This document shows positions 35,627 through 46,967 of a stretch of 64,000 bases of DNA, piece after piece (position 1 is the first letter of the stretch; every line of letters begins with the position of its first letter). Made by a program: the position numbers and the translations under genes. Origin of the DNA: Sphagnum compactum (Eukaryota; Bryophyta; Sphagnopsida; Sphagnales); NCBI GenBank assembly GCA_965153455.1, contig OZ234496.1:21134304-21198303 (forward strand), written 5' to 3'. Below the pieces are notes generated by a model that saw only the letters and a program-made list of their open reading frames with translations, made no database searches and was not told the DNA's origin.

Positions 35627-36521
35627 TCATTTCATCCATCCATCATCTGGTCATCCATCCATCTCGTCATGTTCTATTTATTCTGACGAGGCGGAGAGAG
35701 TGGAATATAGACGTGGCACGGTGGAGAATAATATATATTAGTGTTGTAAATTTTAATTTTTTTAATTTATTTTGGGGTTTTTGGACTTAGGTACACTCAT
35801 CTTGTCTCTTTTTCAACAATTGAAAGAGTTGGGTTGGCCTTTTTTCTTTTTTTTTGAAATTTTATTTAGAATATTGGAAATTTTCAATGCTTTTTACATT
35901 GCCATAATTTTTTATTATAGTTCAATGGATGCCAGAGCGAGCACTCGTTAAGCACACTTTTACTAGATATTGGCAATTTCAAGGCTTGCATTTGCCATAA
36001 TAATAATGGCAACGGATGTCAGTTGCCATTTTAACACACAAACTTAATAGATATATTGGTAATTGCAATGATCAAATTGCCCATAAAAACAATTTTGCTA
36101 ATAATAATAATATGCTGGATGCCAAATGTATTATTATGATGCATGTGAAAATTGGCTGCACCAAAAACCCTAACCATTATGAACAAGGAGGGGCTCTGGA
36201 TACTGGAACTTATCAACATACAGAAACAAAGAAATAATTTTCAACAGATTGATACCTACTAAATAAGTAACTTACTATTTACTTACAAGTTGAACAAGGT
36301 TGGGGTATATTTGCCGTCTCCGGTCTATTCCCATGGTCAGCTATATGTTGCTATCTCACGGGTCATAAGCAATGTAAACATCAAGATTTTCAGCAGCCAG
36401 GGTCCCGATGGATACATGCGGATGTCATATATAAAGAGGTTTTGGAAATGTAATTGTAATTTTGTAATATGTACCGTCAAATACACACACACCTGTGCAT
36501 TACGCATGGGGTTCAAACTAG
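35627..36521 (+). mobile_element. Helitron-derived unit 1
   Basis: This unit starts near TCATTTCATCCATCC (Helitrons begin with TC; exact base uncertain) and ends GCATGGGGTTCAAACTAG at 36521. Near its end (36290-36430) it encodes KVGVYLPSPVYSHGQLYVAI, the C-terminal motif VI region of a PIF1-family helicase, as in Helitron RepHel proteins. A one-base loss after GYMR shifts the frame relative to unit 2. Confidence 0.75.
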
Positions 36522-36523
36522 CA

Positions 36524-37431
36524 TCATTTCATCCACCCGTCCGATCATCCATCCATCCAGTCATGGTTTGTTTACTCTGACGGGGCGGTGAAAGAGTGGA
36601 ATACAAATGCAACGTGGCAGAGAATAATATATATTAATGTTGTAAATTTTTATTTTTAGTTTTATTTTTTATTTTGGGGTTTTTGGACTTAGGTACACTC
36701 ATCCTGTCTTTTTCTCAATAACTGAAAGAGTTGGGTTGGCCTTTTTTTTTTTTTTTTGAAATTTTATTTAGAATATTGGAAATTTTCAATGCTTTTTACA
36801 TTGCCATAATTTTTTATTATAGTTCAATGGATGCCAGAACGAGCACTCGTTAAACACGCTTTTATTAGATATTGGCAATTTCAAAGCTTGCATTTGCCAT
36901 AATAATAATGGCAATGGATGTCAGTTGCCATTTTAACACACAAACTTAATAGATATATTGGTAATTGTAATGATCAGATTGCCCAAAAAAACAATTTTGC
37001 CAATAATAATAATATGCTGGATGCCAAAGGTATTATTATGATGCATGTGAAAATTGGCTGCACCGAAAACCCTAACCATTATGAACAAGGAGGGGGTCTG
37101 GATACTGGAACTTATCAACATACAAAAACAAAGAAATAATTTCCAACAGATTGATACCTACTAAATAAATAACTTACTATTTACTTACAAGTTGAACAAG
37201 GTTGGGGTATATTTGCCGTCTCCGGTCTATTCCCATGGTCAGCTATATGTTGCTATCTCACGGGTCATAAGTAGTGTAAACATCAAGATTTTCAGCAGCC
37301 AGGGTCTCGATGGATACATGCGGAATGTCGTATATAAAGAGGTTTTGGAAATGTAGTTTGTAATTGTAATTTTATAATATGTACTGTCAAATACACACAC
37401 ACCTGTGCATTAGGCACGGGGTTCAAACTAA
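36524..37431 (+). mobile_element. Helitron-derived unit 2, head-to-tail with unit 1
   Basis: About 900 bp, roughly 90 percent or more like unit 1 by eye, with the same order throughout (for example GGATGTCAGTTGCCATTTTA at 36016 and 36918 regions, offset 902). It ends GGCACGGGGTTCAAACTAA with a 3-prime hairpin (CCTGTGC/GCACGGG) and is followed by T. Only two bases (CA) separate it from the CTAG end of unit 1. Confidence 0.75.
37192..37356 (+). pseudogene. PIF1-like helicase C-terminus (RepHel fragment)
   Basis: The frame reads LNKVGVYLPSPVYSHGQLYV, then AISRV and, after a short gap, YMRNVVYKEVLEM and TAG. PIF1 helicases end with a GVYLP-x-PVFSHGQLYVA-SRV motif (helicase motif VI) and, in Helitrons, NVVYKEVL. 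This is only the last 54 residues; it starts just after TTACTTACAAG, which could be an intron acceptor or a deletion edge. It would belong to a full RepHel that is not in this window. Confidence 0.8.
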
Positions 37432-37584
37432 TCCAATAGTAAAGGAAAGAAAGTGAAACACCTTCCATTTTAGCGTAAAAAAAGAATTCAACAACTCAAG
37501 CGAACTCCAAGGAAATTGTGTCTTGCAATGCCTCGTCATTGACATGCTCCCAAGTCCCTAGTTAGTCCCAAATCGAGACCAACT

Positions 37585-38301
37585 TGTTCAAGTTCCGGAA
37601 AGTGAAGGACTCGGGGCACACTCCTAGCCTTCAACATTAAAAGGGGTAGAGGGGCGTGTTGAAGCCTCGGGATGGACTAGGAAGAGTGACAAGCTTTTCA
37701 CCTACTCAAATCTGCATCAAAACTAACCACGAGTTGGTTAGACCACTTTCTGGATCACTTTGGTGCTAGGACAAACCACGGGCAACCTTGGACTCACCAC
37801 GGCCCGGACTCGGGGGAAGCCACCACCTTCCCCCATATAATATTCTCTGCAGCTCTCCGCCGAGGCTACATCCGAATGGCACTTTTTCCCGGGACTCCCA
37901 AGGAGGAGTCCTGAAACTGTCCCGATTTGGACTGCCGGGACTTTGGGAGCTCATATCTCCCGGCTCAAACCTCCGATTGGAGTGAGGTCTCAACCAAAGT
38001 TATAGCTCTCCTCGATAGCTTTCCAGGGGTGTGTCGCACTCCACCTGCACGCACCGGGATCAAGTCGATTCCCTTCTTTTGCCCATAACTTGGGCTGCAA
38101 ATGTTCAAATGGCTCATGTGAAGCCATTTTAGACATCTACACTTCAAGACCTTTTCATTGATATAAAGAACACTTCAATGCGAGGTGTTTTGACCCCTGT
38201 AATCGAACTCTGAGTTTTTGGGAGTCTCGGAGGACTCCAAGTCTCCAACTTTGGGAGTGTGAGTTGCATCCTCACACTTTGCCCAAAGTGGGGTTGCGAC
38301 A
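37585..38301 (-). mobile_element. Probable solo LTR of a gypsy/chromovirus family
   Basis: On the minus strand it begins TGTCGCAACCCCACTTTGG and is collinear with the LTR at 53387-54184, sharing CACCACGGCCCG, GAAGCCACCACCTTCCCCC and TATTCTCTGCAGCTC on the plus strand. The minus strand has a TATATGGGGGAAGG-type promoter-like stretch. No coding region is attached on either side. The left boundary (near TTGTTCAAG) is approximate and I found no clear target duplication. Confidence 0.65.
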
Positions 38302-40744
38302 GTTGTCATCATCTTCAATCTCTATCTGCACAAAAAAACCCTTTAGTCTTGGTTTTTAGTAGTGAATGAATTCCCATTCTTGACCACATTGGTGCAAAGA
38401 CACATGCCATAAAATATGCATGCAAAACATCATAAAATTGAATTTAAGATTCCACCAAATACTACCTTTCAATGTTGAGATTATACCTAATACATGAAAG
38501 GAACCATTTGGCACAAAAGTATGTGGAACCCTTTTCATTAACAATTGCGGCTCTACCATGAAAGGCTTTGTCCAAAAAAAAGGTATTACATTTAATGTTT
38601 TACTATGAACTCAAGTTATATTGGATGAAAGTTTGTTGGCTTTATGAAAGATCGTGAATATTTTTTTTCACATTTGTTTTTTTAAAAAAAGTTTTCTAAC
38701 TGTCTTAAAATTCATTGTGGATATTTAGATATTGAAACTATAGTTTCAATGTCTTTTCTTTAACCATACAAATGAATAGAAAATTTGTAAATAGTTATAT
38801 TGTTTAAAAAATTCCAAGTTTTTCAAACTTGGATAATGTAGACAATTTTTAGCAATGTGCAGGAGGTATTTTGATATTTGAAACAAACATCAATATTGAA
38901 TGTATATAATTCACATGGAAAGATTTTTATTTTTAGTCTCATTTTCATTTTGAAGTTTGAAAACTTGGCAATTCTTATATTTGTTTTTGTCACATTTTGG
39001 GTTTAGGTTTTCCATGAAAGATGTTTTGTTATAGTGTTTGATGGGTGTACGTGTGGATAAAAAATCATCCAAATTTTTTTTTGTCTTGTTATTGATATTT
39101 ATGATTTTTTTTACACATGGTCCATGAAAAGAATGAAAAAATACAAATTCAAGCCACAAGGTGCTAACATTTTTGGAATAATTAATTAGGTGGAAAATGT
39201 AACACCTACATGCATATTTTCACAAACAGTACACTTTAGATAAATGAAGACATTAATGGATTTTTGTTATATATTGGAAGTCTGTTTGGTAATTTGAATG
39301 TAATATAAGTTGGTTTGTGAAGATTTCACCAATATGCTTTTGTTACATCAAATTTGCATTCATTTCCAAGGACATTTGCCCATATATGGTTTAGTTGAGA
39401 TCCAATTTTTGTAGTGTTTTCATTAAATTGTGATTTTAATTGAAATTTATTCATGAAATATATTTGTTCTTGTTTTTTTTTTTTTTTTTACTCGGTTATT
39501 GTCTTTTAGAACATCAACATAAAAATCTCCCATAATGATGATTGGACAATGTTTGGGATATTATTGAATTATAGTTTGAAAATTGTTTAGGAATGTAGAA
39601 ATTGAACATGAATGAGTTTTATACACACATACAATATGTATTACTTTTTGTGTATTAATATTGAAAATTGTTGCTATATATTTTGAACCATCGTTAGTTA
39701 TTGTATTGAAAGAATCTAAGTGCATGTGTATGTCATGCATCATCATTAACTCATGACCATCATGGATTGCAATATATGAGTACTTTGATGAATTTATAAA
39801 TTTGTGCATATCTATTGATGCATGGTGTATTATTGTTTCGATAAAACATATATATGAGACATTTGAAGGTTATGATCATGATTGATGTCTTCATAATGTT
39901 GGTGTAAATAAGTTGTATTCAAAACTTATATAATTACATGAGAATTATATGAAATTGAATTATCACATCTACAATTGTGATGTCCCACATTAGAGTATGC
40001 ATATGAATGCACATGTTCATGCAAAATCTTCATTTTTTTTAATAATGTTGAATAATTAGCGAACATGATGCAAAAATGGTGCACTAACCTATAGTACCTA
40101 CAAAGTTTTATCAATTCCCTAGTTTTAAAAAATTACAAAATTAGGTTATAAACTTGTGATTTGCTTAATGACAAACCATTTAACTCAATGTATGCATGAA
40201 TCAAGGTTGGCATATCACTACCTTTTGGTTTAGGTAGTGGAGGGAAAGAAAAAAATCACACTAGATCTTGGAGCTTGGTGTTATTAAGGCCCATGGAGAT
40301 CACATTTAGCAAAGGTTGCTTAAGGGTTGGTGAAACAAATTATACTACCAATTCATCCATAGTGTAAATGAATCCTTTTGATCACATTGCCTAAGTAACA
40401 ATAAACATTTGAAACATTATCCAATTCATCTAACAAATTGGATCATGTAGTGTATTAACAACTATATTTGATACATTGATGGTGTTTATGTGTGAGTACG
40501 ACCAACAAGGTTTGTAAGAAGGTGACTATCATTTTGCCCTTTGGCATATTGACAACATGAGGCATTCAAATATATGTAGGTGACATGTGGCCTCACCAAA
40601 GGTAATTATGTTTTTTTTTGTAAATGCTATAAATTGCCTCTTCAATTATTAGTATGTTGTTATGGGTTTTTTTAATATAAAAATCATAAAAAATTTAAAA
40701 CCAAATTAGTTATAAATAAAAATATGAAAATAAACAAGCAACTT
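38302..40744. other. AT-rich interval without recognised genes
   Basis: Short frames only; a T21 tract lies near 39470-39490. Nothing that I recognise on either strand. Confidence 0.55.
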
Positions 40745-43200
40745 CTATATATATGATCTGGGCATTACACTCATAAGGCCATGGGCTGTGGGCTGTTTGA
40801 CCACCAAAAAGCCAGACTAATGCCGACTTTTTTAGTGTAATGCCGGGCTGTTTTTGCTGACTTTTTTCACTTTTTGCTACTTTTTGTTATTTTTTTTACT
40901 ATTTGTAACTTTTGTAAATTACTTTTTACTGTTCAAGGGGGTAAGGTTTGTTACTTTTTGTTATTTTTTTTACGAGTTGTAACTTTCATAAATTACTTTT
41001 TACTGTTGAGAAGGGCCAGGGGAATTATTTTATTATATCTATTCATTGTTTAGGGGGAAAGGGTGCGCCTTGATTTTTTTCCTTCTTTTTTTTACTGTTG
41101 AGGGGGAGGGGGGTGGAGGTTAATGTTTTTTTTTCCCCTTCATTAGAAATGTGGAAGGAGGAGGGGAAAGGGGTTAATTTTTTTCTTAAAATGTTTTTTT
41201 CATTGTCGAGTGGCTAGGGAGGGGAAGGGGGTTTTGTTTTTTTACAAATTCATTATGGGGGGAGGGCTCGGTTGAAAGTAACCATTTTCAAATACCAGGC
41301 ACTCATGGGTTTTAATTCATTAATGTTTTTTCGGATGTCATGACCACCATCTACTTAATAAACTATTCCACTTTAAATTTTTCCAAACTTTTTACTATTC
41401 AAGGGGGCAAGGTGAGTTGTTTGAGGGTATTTTTTGATTGTTCATGGGGAAGGGGTGCGCCTATTTATTTATTTATTTATTTGAAAGTTGTCCAAAATGA
41501 CTTTAAGCTTCTTAAATCGCCCAGTTTGCAAGTATTTGTGAAAATATTTGTAGGTAGGCTGGTTAGTTGTCTACAAATAAGTTCCAGATTTTGTCTAAAC
41601 TTCTCCGAGTGATCTCCATAGGCATTTGTCTCACACCTATGTTGTCTGATGGTAGAAGATTGATATGTTCATTGCAGATTACAATCATTGAACATTTCAG
41701 GAAGGCCTGTGCCATCGTAAGAAAAGAAATCTGTTTCAAACTTTACGTTATGGGTGTATGCAGGAAATTTTCTTGTGAGCCAGGAGCCCCCTTTTAAGCC
41801 CATTCTTCTGGATTTTGGCCTCATTAACAGCCTGCCATTTTCCAAAAAGCGAGCACTTGCAAAAATGCTTCTTGCCTGCGCAAAGGTGTCTGGACTTATT
41901 TTCTTGAATCTTCAGTAATGTGAGTTTTTTCACCTAAGCTGATTGAAGTGGGATATTTCGGTGGGTTGGTAATGCTACCTAAATTTCTTTTGTGCAGGGT
42001 GGGTTTAGGGTGCACTTTTGTCATCACTTGCTGAATTAGGGTTGAAGCTCCAGATAAACATGCCAGGATGTTATGGCGATTATGAATTTATTCTTTCATC
42101 GTTCCATTCCAGGAAAGGAGTCGCAGTTATGTTTGTCTTTCTGAAGCTTTGTCTGGAGTAGGTAATAGAAGGTTCCTTATATTTTCGTGTCTATAACAAG
42201 GTTCTCTGATAGAATGTCACTTGTAAATTCCCTTTTGACCCATCAGCCCCTATACATATGATCTGTGCACTACGCTTGTAGTGGAGGAGGCTGGAGGCTG
42301 TTTGACCAAGAAAAAGCCCCCATAGTGCAAGGTTGTTTAGGCGCAGGGGGAGGCTGTTTTTGTTGACTTTTTTCACTTTTAGTTACTTTTTTACTGCTTG
42401 TAACTTCTATAAATTACTTTTTTATTGTTGAAGGTTCACTGATTGTTACTTTTTATTACTTTTTTTTACTATTTGTAACTTTCATAAATTACTTTTTACT
42501 CTTGATAGAGGCCAGGGGAATTGTTGTATTATATTTATTCATTGTTCAGGGGGAGAGGGGTGGAAGTTAATGTTTTTTTTTCCCCAGATATATGAAAAGG
42601 TGGAAGGAGGAGGGGGGAAAGGGGTACATTTAGGGTTTTCTAGAAATGTTTTTTTCATTGTGGAGAGGTTAGGGAGGGGAAGGGGGTAATTTTTTTTACA
42701 AATTCATTATGGGACGGGGAAAGGGTGCATCGGGGGAAAGGGTGCACCTTGATTTTTTTTCTTTTTTTTTTATTGTTGAGGGGGAGGGGGGTGGAGGTTA
42801 ATGTTTTTTTTTGCCTTCATTTGACATGTGGAAGGAGGAAGGGAAAGGGATATTTTTTTTTTAATTCTATTTTTTCATTGTGGAGTGACTAGGGTCAAGG
42901 GGTCAAGGGTTTTTTTTTTTAATATGTTGAAGGGGGATGATGATATGAAGACGGCTTCATGATGATTTTTTTTAAAAAATTGAAGGTGGACATCTCCTGA
43001 ATGCCAATTGGCGCGTACAGACCTTGATCAGGATCGATCTAAAGGTCTGTAATGCCATACAGCAGGTCAGGAGGTGTCCACCCACAAGAAATAAAAAACA
43101 TCCATAGCTTTGAATAGAAGGAAGATGCCCCGGAAGTAAAAGAAATTTATAAGTACCAATGTCAGTTGTGAACAATCATAAATTTTCCAACCTTGATTAA
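40745..43200 (+). repeat. Copies of the CTATACATATGATCTG repeat family with G-rich bodies
   Basis: Two 5-prime ends of the family lie at 40745 (CTATATATATGATCTG) and 42250 (CTATACATATGATCTG). Each is followed by the hairpin module with GGCTGTTTGACCA, a T-rich block (CACTTTTTGTTACTTTTT) and G-rich tracts (GGGGGAGGGGGGTGGAGG). A sequence of unknown origin at 41560-42180, of balanced composition, separates them; I see no domain in it. Confidence 0.75.
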
Positions 43201-45389
43201 GAGATGTTTTGTTCTCACATCAAAGGACGATGAATAAAAAAACACTCATGCTAATTCTCGGACAACACAGTAATACAAGATGTGAATGGTCAAATTCTTG
43301 CAAACCATCAAAGCCACGAATAAAGGTTTTAACAAATGCCAAAGGAGGACTTGCCAAGCGGCCTATATAAGTCTGCCTACTCAACACCATTCAGAGATTG
43401 CTACAAATGAACATTACATATCAGGCACCGAAACCCTCCCGTGCAATGTGAAAAGGGAGAGAGCATTCACCCTAATCATCAAGTACCACACTTCAGCCTG
43501 CAACCATAGATTCTCAAGCACCCAGTTCAGGCTTCGATCAGAATATGCGTACCACCCACGGAGTTTGTCGATGTCCCCTCAGCACCTTCGAACAAAATCC
43601 CGTTCGGCAGCAAATTATCTTCGTCGTATGATCACCACTGCACGTCGAACCAACATCAGGAGCAGCCTAGCAAAAACTAGACTCACGGTATCCTTCTACA
43701 CACATCGGGAACCTCCCATACCCTAGGACCACACAAGAACACGTAAAAATGTAGTCCTTCACATTGACATTTACAACGGAGGGACCACAAACCTCTCCTG
43801 CATAACCAACAAAGCCCAAAAGAAAAACTACGAATTCTTGAGGCGCATTTCGGTCAATGCAACAAAAACAACGATTTTTCAACGACGTCTACTGCTCATG
43901 ATGATCACATGATGCGTACAAAGAATTTCTCGATATGCATGATCAAAGTTGACCGGAAAGGAATTAAGAAATGACCCCGAAGCAAACTGTAGAGAGGAAT
44001 GTTATGACTTGACACCTGTAGGGATCCAAGATCTGCCTCTCGCTTCACACTGGCCAATTCAACCCTTAGTTTTTGCATTTCTGCCTGCTCATCCCACAAT
44101 CCCCCAATTCTTTTAGCAGAAGTACGAGTGAAATGTTGAGATGCCCATCACACTTTTCAACCCAGGTTCACAATTCATTTGCATTGACATTGTCAAACCA
44201 AAAACAAAAATTACCCATTTCCTAGCATAGTCAGCCAAGCCAACCCGTGTAATGTATCTGCTCCAATGTCGCAAATGCCACAAATGATTTGGATAGAAAG
44301 TTCAAGCTTGACTTCAATCCTCACAAAATTCTAGCACCCAAAGAAGGGTCATTTTTTTCTAATTGACATACATCAAGGCAAGTTCAGCAGGATTGGAATT
44401 ACGTGGGGTGATGTTGCAGAAGAGACTTAGCATCTTCTCCAAGGCTTCCTCCTTCTCCTACATGAACACCCAACAGTAATATTCAGAAAGCATGTAGCTG
44501 GAGAGAACACCAACAGACAAGAGGTAGATTCTCAAATAAGTAAAAACGTTAAGTGGTGGAACCTCAATTCATCACCGGAAACAAAACCTCACCTTGTTAG
44601 AATTTGCAGCTCGAAAATCATCAAGTTCTCTGACAGACGAAACTGGCTGCTAGCCCATTGCCCCATCGCAAACATTCCTCAAAACCTCAAGGTAGGTCAA
44701 CTTTGCTGTTATTCTTTTTGCTTCAATGATTATCTGCATTCTGACAGAACCACAATTATATATGTCAGTGGATGCCCTAATCCCTTCCCTCCACCTGTGA
44801 CATCATTTTCCAACATGGAAAACATTCTTGATAGTTTTTCTCTTCAACCCTGTTGATCAAGGTAGAAAGAACACTAACATGAAGCGAGCTACACATTCTT
44901 TCAGGTTAATAGAAGTCTTCCAGTGAATCCCCTGGATTTAACTGCTGTACATTATCCAAGATTTCCAGTGCAGGCTCACATACCGAGCACAAATGGAATG
45001 CCCCTAGTTTATCCTCATGGGGAAGAATTCACTGGACACCCAAGACAAGGCTCTACACTATTAATTATCTGAAACTATTTACGAAATAGACACATCACAT
45101 CAAGCACTCAACATGGATAGGAGGGCTGAATTCTTGTTCTTTCCTAAGGCTAGCATTACACAAGAGATCTGAGCAACTCACTCGTTTAAGTTCAGATCAG
45201 ACACTAAATCTACAACTATTCCATCCAAGGAAGAAATACTGATATCCAGCCCTGCCGAGACACCAACCTTAACCCTGAATGTAAAGAACACTACTTTGCC
45301 ATGATATTATCTTGCTCCATGCAATCCCAGAGCTTTACACTCAAGACAACAATCAGATCTCTATGTCTGAACCACGAATGCACGCACAA
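43201..45389 (-). pseudogene. Fragments of an unrecognised coiled-coil gene
   Basis: Exon-like minus-strand stretches: at about 44590-44750, KRITAKLTYLEVLRNVCDGA, a TAG, then SSVRELDDFRAANSNK before GTGAGG; at about 44350-44455, EKEEALEKMLSLFCNITPRN; at about 44020-44125, a segment with LWDEQAEMQKLRVELASVKR before a GTGTCA donor. Charged heptad-like spacing suggests a coiled coil. I do not recognise the family. The remaining sequence (including a 146-codon plus-strand frame at 43286-43726) has no motif. The TAG and the loose spacing suggest a decayed gene. Confidence 0.4.
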
Positions 45390-45793
45390 TTAAATGTAGA
45401 CTTCAGGATCTGCTGAAGGAACATCTAATGTGATATCATGAAGTGACCAGTACTCACTTCTGGACCGCAGGAACATACTAAGCACGTGACTAGTAATGTC
45501 ACTGTTTAGGAGATCTCGTTTTTGCATTTTGCTGCCACGACCCAGGAATGTGTACAGGCCCAGAACGAGGGAGTTTTCAGAGCAGATGATCCTCAATTTC
45601 GAACGGGGCAGAGGAAACATGAGAAAGGAAAAGAAACACGATAGTAATGCTTATATTCCTCTGCAATCTGATTTCAGGGCGTATGAGTTGAGGAAGTATA
45701 ACGATACATTTAGCGTTTGCACAGCAGGCTTGCCAGAACGGCCGAGGGACCAGGAGGATCGAAAATGAGAGTGAGAGAGAGAGAGAGACGTAC
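45390..45793. other. Interval downstream of the VAMP exon
   Basis: This should hold intron 1 of the VAMP72 gene. A 76-codon minus-strand frame (45390-45620, with HVLSMFLRSRSEYWSLHDI) overlaps a plus-strand frame; neither is recognised. GAGAGAGAGAGAG at 45773-45787 is next to the exon donor. Confidence 0.4.
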
Positions 45794-45983
45794 TGTAGCC
45801 ATCATCAACGAGGTAGTTGAACGTGTGGTGATCACAGGTGTAAGTGAACTCGTTGTTGTTGGCGGGCAGCTTCTGCAGGCACTGCACAGCTATCGTACTG
45901 AAGTTCCCGTCGAAAGTTGTGTACTCTGCGAGTACATTTGCGCCACTTGCCACGAAGCTGTAAATGAGAGATTGTCCCCCCAT
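45794..45983 (-). pseudogene. First coding exon of a VAMP72-type R-SNARE
   Basis: 63 codons plus one base read [20 protein letters not shown], then [17 protein letters not shown] and [11 protein letters not shown], the longin domain start of plant VAMP72 proteins (vesicle R-SNAREs acting in secretion to the plasma membrane). The exon ends in phase 1 at a GTACGT donor, the position expected before YCVV. Upstream a CTGCGCAG acceptor 9 bases before the ATG implies a 5-prime UTR intron. I could not find the remaining longin, SNARE or membrane-anchor exons on the minus strand down to 43 kb, so this looks like an orphan or truncated gene; a very long intron reaching into unread homology is less likely. 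Confidence 0.8.
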
Positions 45984-46800
45984 CGGACTCCCCTGCGCAG
46001 AAAGATCTAATGACTACAAAGGATCTTGAAGACGCGAGAAAATGGAGCCCTCTAGAGCATCCGCGACCACATTCACAGTTTTAAGAGTCTCAGACCACCT
46101 ATACTGGTTCCTCATCTCACTCAGATACCAAAAAAAAACCTGCTCCTACAAGTTACACAAACCTCCTGCTCCTATCCCTCCCTTTCTTTCTCCTACTTTG
46201 GTTCACATCCAGCCAACAACAGATACAAGATTTGTTCAACATACATATAGCTACTAGAACAACCGTCGCGCTACCTGCACGCACCTAACACAACACACAG
46301 GCACCAACACCCTCCAAATACAAAACGACCCCCCTCTCTAGTTGCCGTCCTTCCCTCTCCTCTCTCACAACCAAATGCATAAAAAACATAAACACAAATA
46401 CATAAATAAAAACAAAAAAGTAAGATCCCTCTTTGCGAAGATCTTACAAGAATAAAATATAACCGATCGTAGTGATCTGAGCAACTCTTGGCCGCGAAGA
46501 AGCTAGATCTGGACGTCAAGGAGTAGAAATTTTTTATAGTTGCTCCTTTAGATCGACCCGCCGTACCAAATGCGAAGCGGATGACATCCACCGGAAGAGG
46601 AGGATCGCGGCTGTAGAACAGAGCACCAAAGAGTCCCAAGTAACGGCTGGAAAGACACGACTATGGAGAGGAAAAAAGACGCAACAAAACCAAACTCTTC
46701 TGCAAGCAACAACGCTCACACTATGATCACAACTTTTCACTTTCTCCCGCTCTCTTCTTCCTCTCTCTCTGTGTCTCTCTCTTCCCTAGCACTACTCGCC
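45984..46800 (-). promoter_or_regulatory. 5-prime leader and upstream region of the VAMP72 exon
   Basis: The acceptor at 45993-45995 implies a non-coding first exon farther upstream. The minus strand at 46744-46786 is rich in GAGAGAGA (CTCTCTCTCTGTGTCTCTCTC on plus), typical of plant 5-prime leaders or promoters. Plus and minus frames of 70-120 codons in this stretch have no domain. The 5-prime exon cannot be placed exactly. Confidence 0.4.
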
Positions 46801-46967
46801 GTAAATATTTTTGCAATATGCTAAAAACGAAGCAATGTGTTCTTGGTCAATTTTGTGATATAGCCAAAGTGGCGATCATCCGTAGGAAGATTTATGTTGT
46901 CATTGTAAGGATCTTTTGATGGGTTTATTGGGCAGGGATCACAATCTCCCAGTTTGTTTTCTCGAAT

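Noticed and set aside
43286-43726. 146-codon plus-strand ORF
   Set aside because: No motif, start context or homology that I recognise; composition resembles the surrounding non-coding sequence.
43000-45793. Remaining VAMP72 exons downstream of the first exon
   Set aside because: I looked on the minus strand for the longin end, SNARE motif and membrane anchor and found no match.
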